A stretch of 14,364 nucleotides of DNA from NCBI GenBank assembly GCA_903918555.1, contig CAIXEV010000601.1, positions 1 to 14,364 on the forward strand, in the 5' to 3' direction. The position numbers were made by a program, and so were the translations under genes. This document shows positions 13,620-14,364 of the stretch, piece after piece (position 1 is the first letter of the stretch; each line of letters starts with the position of its first letter). The notes beneath the pieces are model-generated. The model saw only the letters and a list, made by a program, of their open reading frames with translations. It did not search any database and had not been told where the DNA came from. The stretch is from an uncultured bacterium (GTDB taxonomy: Bacteria > Planctomycetota > Phycisphaerae > Phycisphaerales > SM1A02).

Positions 13620-14364
13620 TCAGCGCGTCTTGCCGAAGGCGCGCTCGGCGAGGCTTCCCGACGGCTTCCCGGTCAGTTGCGAGTGCTTCAACAGGTACTT
13701 CATCGTGACGATCATGACCGTCGCATGCGACCAGGTGAGCGGGCTCACCGAGATCGGCGCGCCCGTGTACGGATCGAACTGCTCCGCCAGCACCCCCGAC
13801 GGCAGCGCGCGGTCGGCGGTCCAGTGCAGATAAGGAAGCGCCTGCTCGAGCTCCTCGAGGGTGTCGGCCCGGTCGATGAGCCACTGCGCGATCCACAGCG
13901 TGCAGATCACCCACGGGTTTCCGGGCACATCGGCCACATTCGTGTGCTCGACGCGGTGGTAGTAGTCGCTCTCGTAACGGGCCAGCCCGCCAATATGCGT
14001 CTTGACCCACAGCCGCTGCCGCACCGCCTCCATGTGCGCGACCACCTTCGGGTCGTTCGCGCTCATCGCGCCGAAGGCAAAGAGCGAGAACGCCGAGCTG
14101 TCGAGCGTCATGTCGAGCCGGTACGAGCCGTCGGCGAGCGGCGTCGCCATCCGCGCGAAGCGGTTGCGGTCGGGCTCCCACATGTGGCGCATCATCGCGC
14201 CGCGCATGCGTTCGGCCGCCTCGTTGTACTCGGCCGCGCGGTCGTACGCGCCCATGTCCTGCGCGAAGCTCGCGGCGGCCTTCAGCGCGCCGATCGTCGA
14301 CGCGACGGTGAAGAGGTGCACGCCGCGGCGCTCTTCCCACAGGTCCCACGACGGCAGCGGAAGG
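13620..14364 (-). CDS. Glycoside hydrolase family 15 (glucoamylase-type), C-terminal part, runs off the right edge
   Basis: Only the last 247 or so residues are in the window; the frame is open to the right edge, so the gene begins outside. The first visible stretch, PSWDLWEERRGVHLFT, matches the GH15 motif with the general acid Glu (codon 14334-14336). NPWVICTLWIAQWL is the typical inner-helix segment, and GVLAEQFDPYTG carries the general base Glu (codon 13782-13784), followed by SPLTWSHATVM. Both catalytic residues are therefore present. The family forms an alpha/alpha-barrel and releases glucose from alpha-glucans or related oligosaccharides (glucoamylase, trehalase or dextran-type specificity). 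The short GTG at 14319-14321 is internal, not the start. Substrate and location cannot be told from this fragment. Confidence 0.9.
   Translation of the reverse strand, partial: LPLPSWDLWEERRGVHLFTVASTIGALKAAASFAQDMGAYDRAAEYNEAAERMRGAMMRHMWEPDRNRFARMATPLADGSYRLDMTLDSSAFSLFAFGAMSANDPKVVAHMEAVRQRLWVKTHIGGLARYESDYYHRVEHTNVADVPGNPWVICTLWIAQWLIDRADTLEELEQALPYLHWTADRALPSGVLAEQFDPYTGAPISVSPLTWSHATVMIVTMKYLLKHSQLTGKPSGSLAERAFGKTR

Noticed and set aside
12415..13833. A 472-codon plus-strand frame across the B12-binding and GH15 genes
   Set aside because: It is antisense to two clear protein families and has no recognisable domain.

Overview
The window is high-GC DNA (about 70 percent by eye) with tightly packed genes. 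It contains long serine-protease, GTPase, stator and von Willebrand A (vWA) proteins of a style common in Planctomycetota, perhaps Phycisphaerae. That assignment is an inference from gene style: there is no rRNA or marker gene here. No tRNA, rRNA, CRISPR array, insertion sequence or phage gene was seen.

Region 1 (134-9942, plus strand) is one compact seven-gene unit. In order it encodes: a membrane-anchored trypsin-like protease with a cytoplasmic zinc ribbon; a zinc-ribbon P-loop GTPase resembling the DO-GTPase (double-GTPase) group; a tail-anchored protein whose N-terminus resembles the GAP1-N (GTPase-associated protein 1) domain; a 990-residue helical single-pass membrane protein; a MotA/TolQ/ExbB-type proton-channel subunit; and two different MotB/ExbD-like single-pass proteins, each with an Asp at the start of its helix. 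Four junctions are overlaps or gaps under 10 bases, and the last three genes have good Shine-Dalgarno sites. I read this as an undescribed envelope machine in which a proton-driven stator with two unlike plug subunits is coupled to a GTPase/GAP1 module and a periplasmic protease. DO-GTPase and GAP1 families are known mainly from predicted biological-conflict systems, and Zorya is a precedent for a stator in defence, so defence or stress sensing is plausible but unproven.

Region 2 (9955-12295, minus strand) is a convergent gene for a vWA-domain lipoprotein with a long Gly/Ala/Ser/Gln pentapeptide repeat. It ends only 12 bases from the operon. Its leader carries three perfect 18-bp repeats, each with a Shine-Dalgarno core.

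Region 3 (12296-14364, minus strand) holds a 20-bp triple repeat, a B12-binding regulator with a CarH-like W-x9-EH signature, and the C-terminal part of a GH15 glucoamylase-type enzyme that runs off the right edge.

Across the whole window I found no occurrence of the tetranucleotide ACGT, and codon choice appears to bend around it on both strands. This is a striking compositional signal to test genome-wide.
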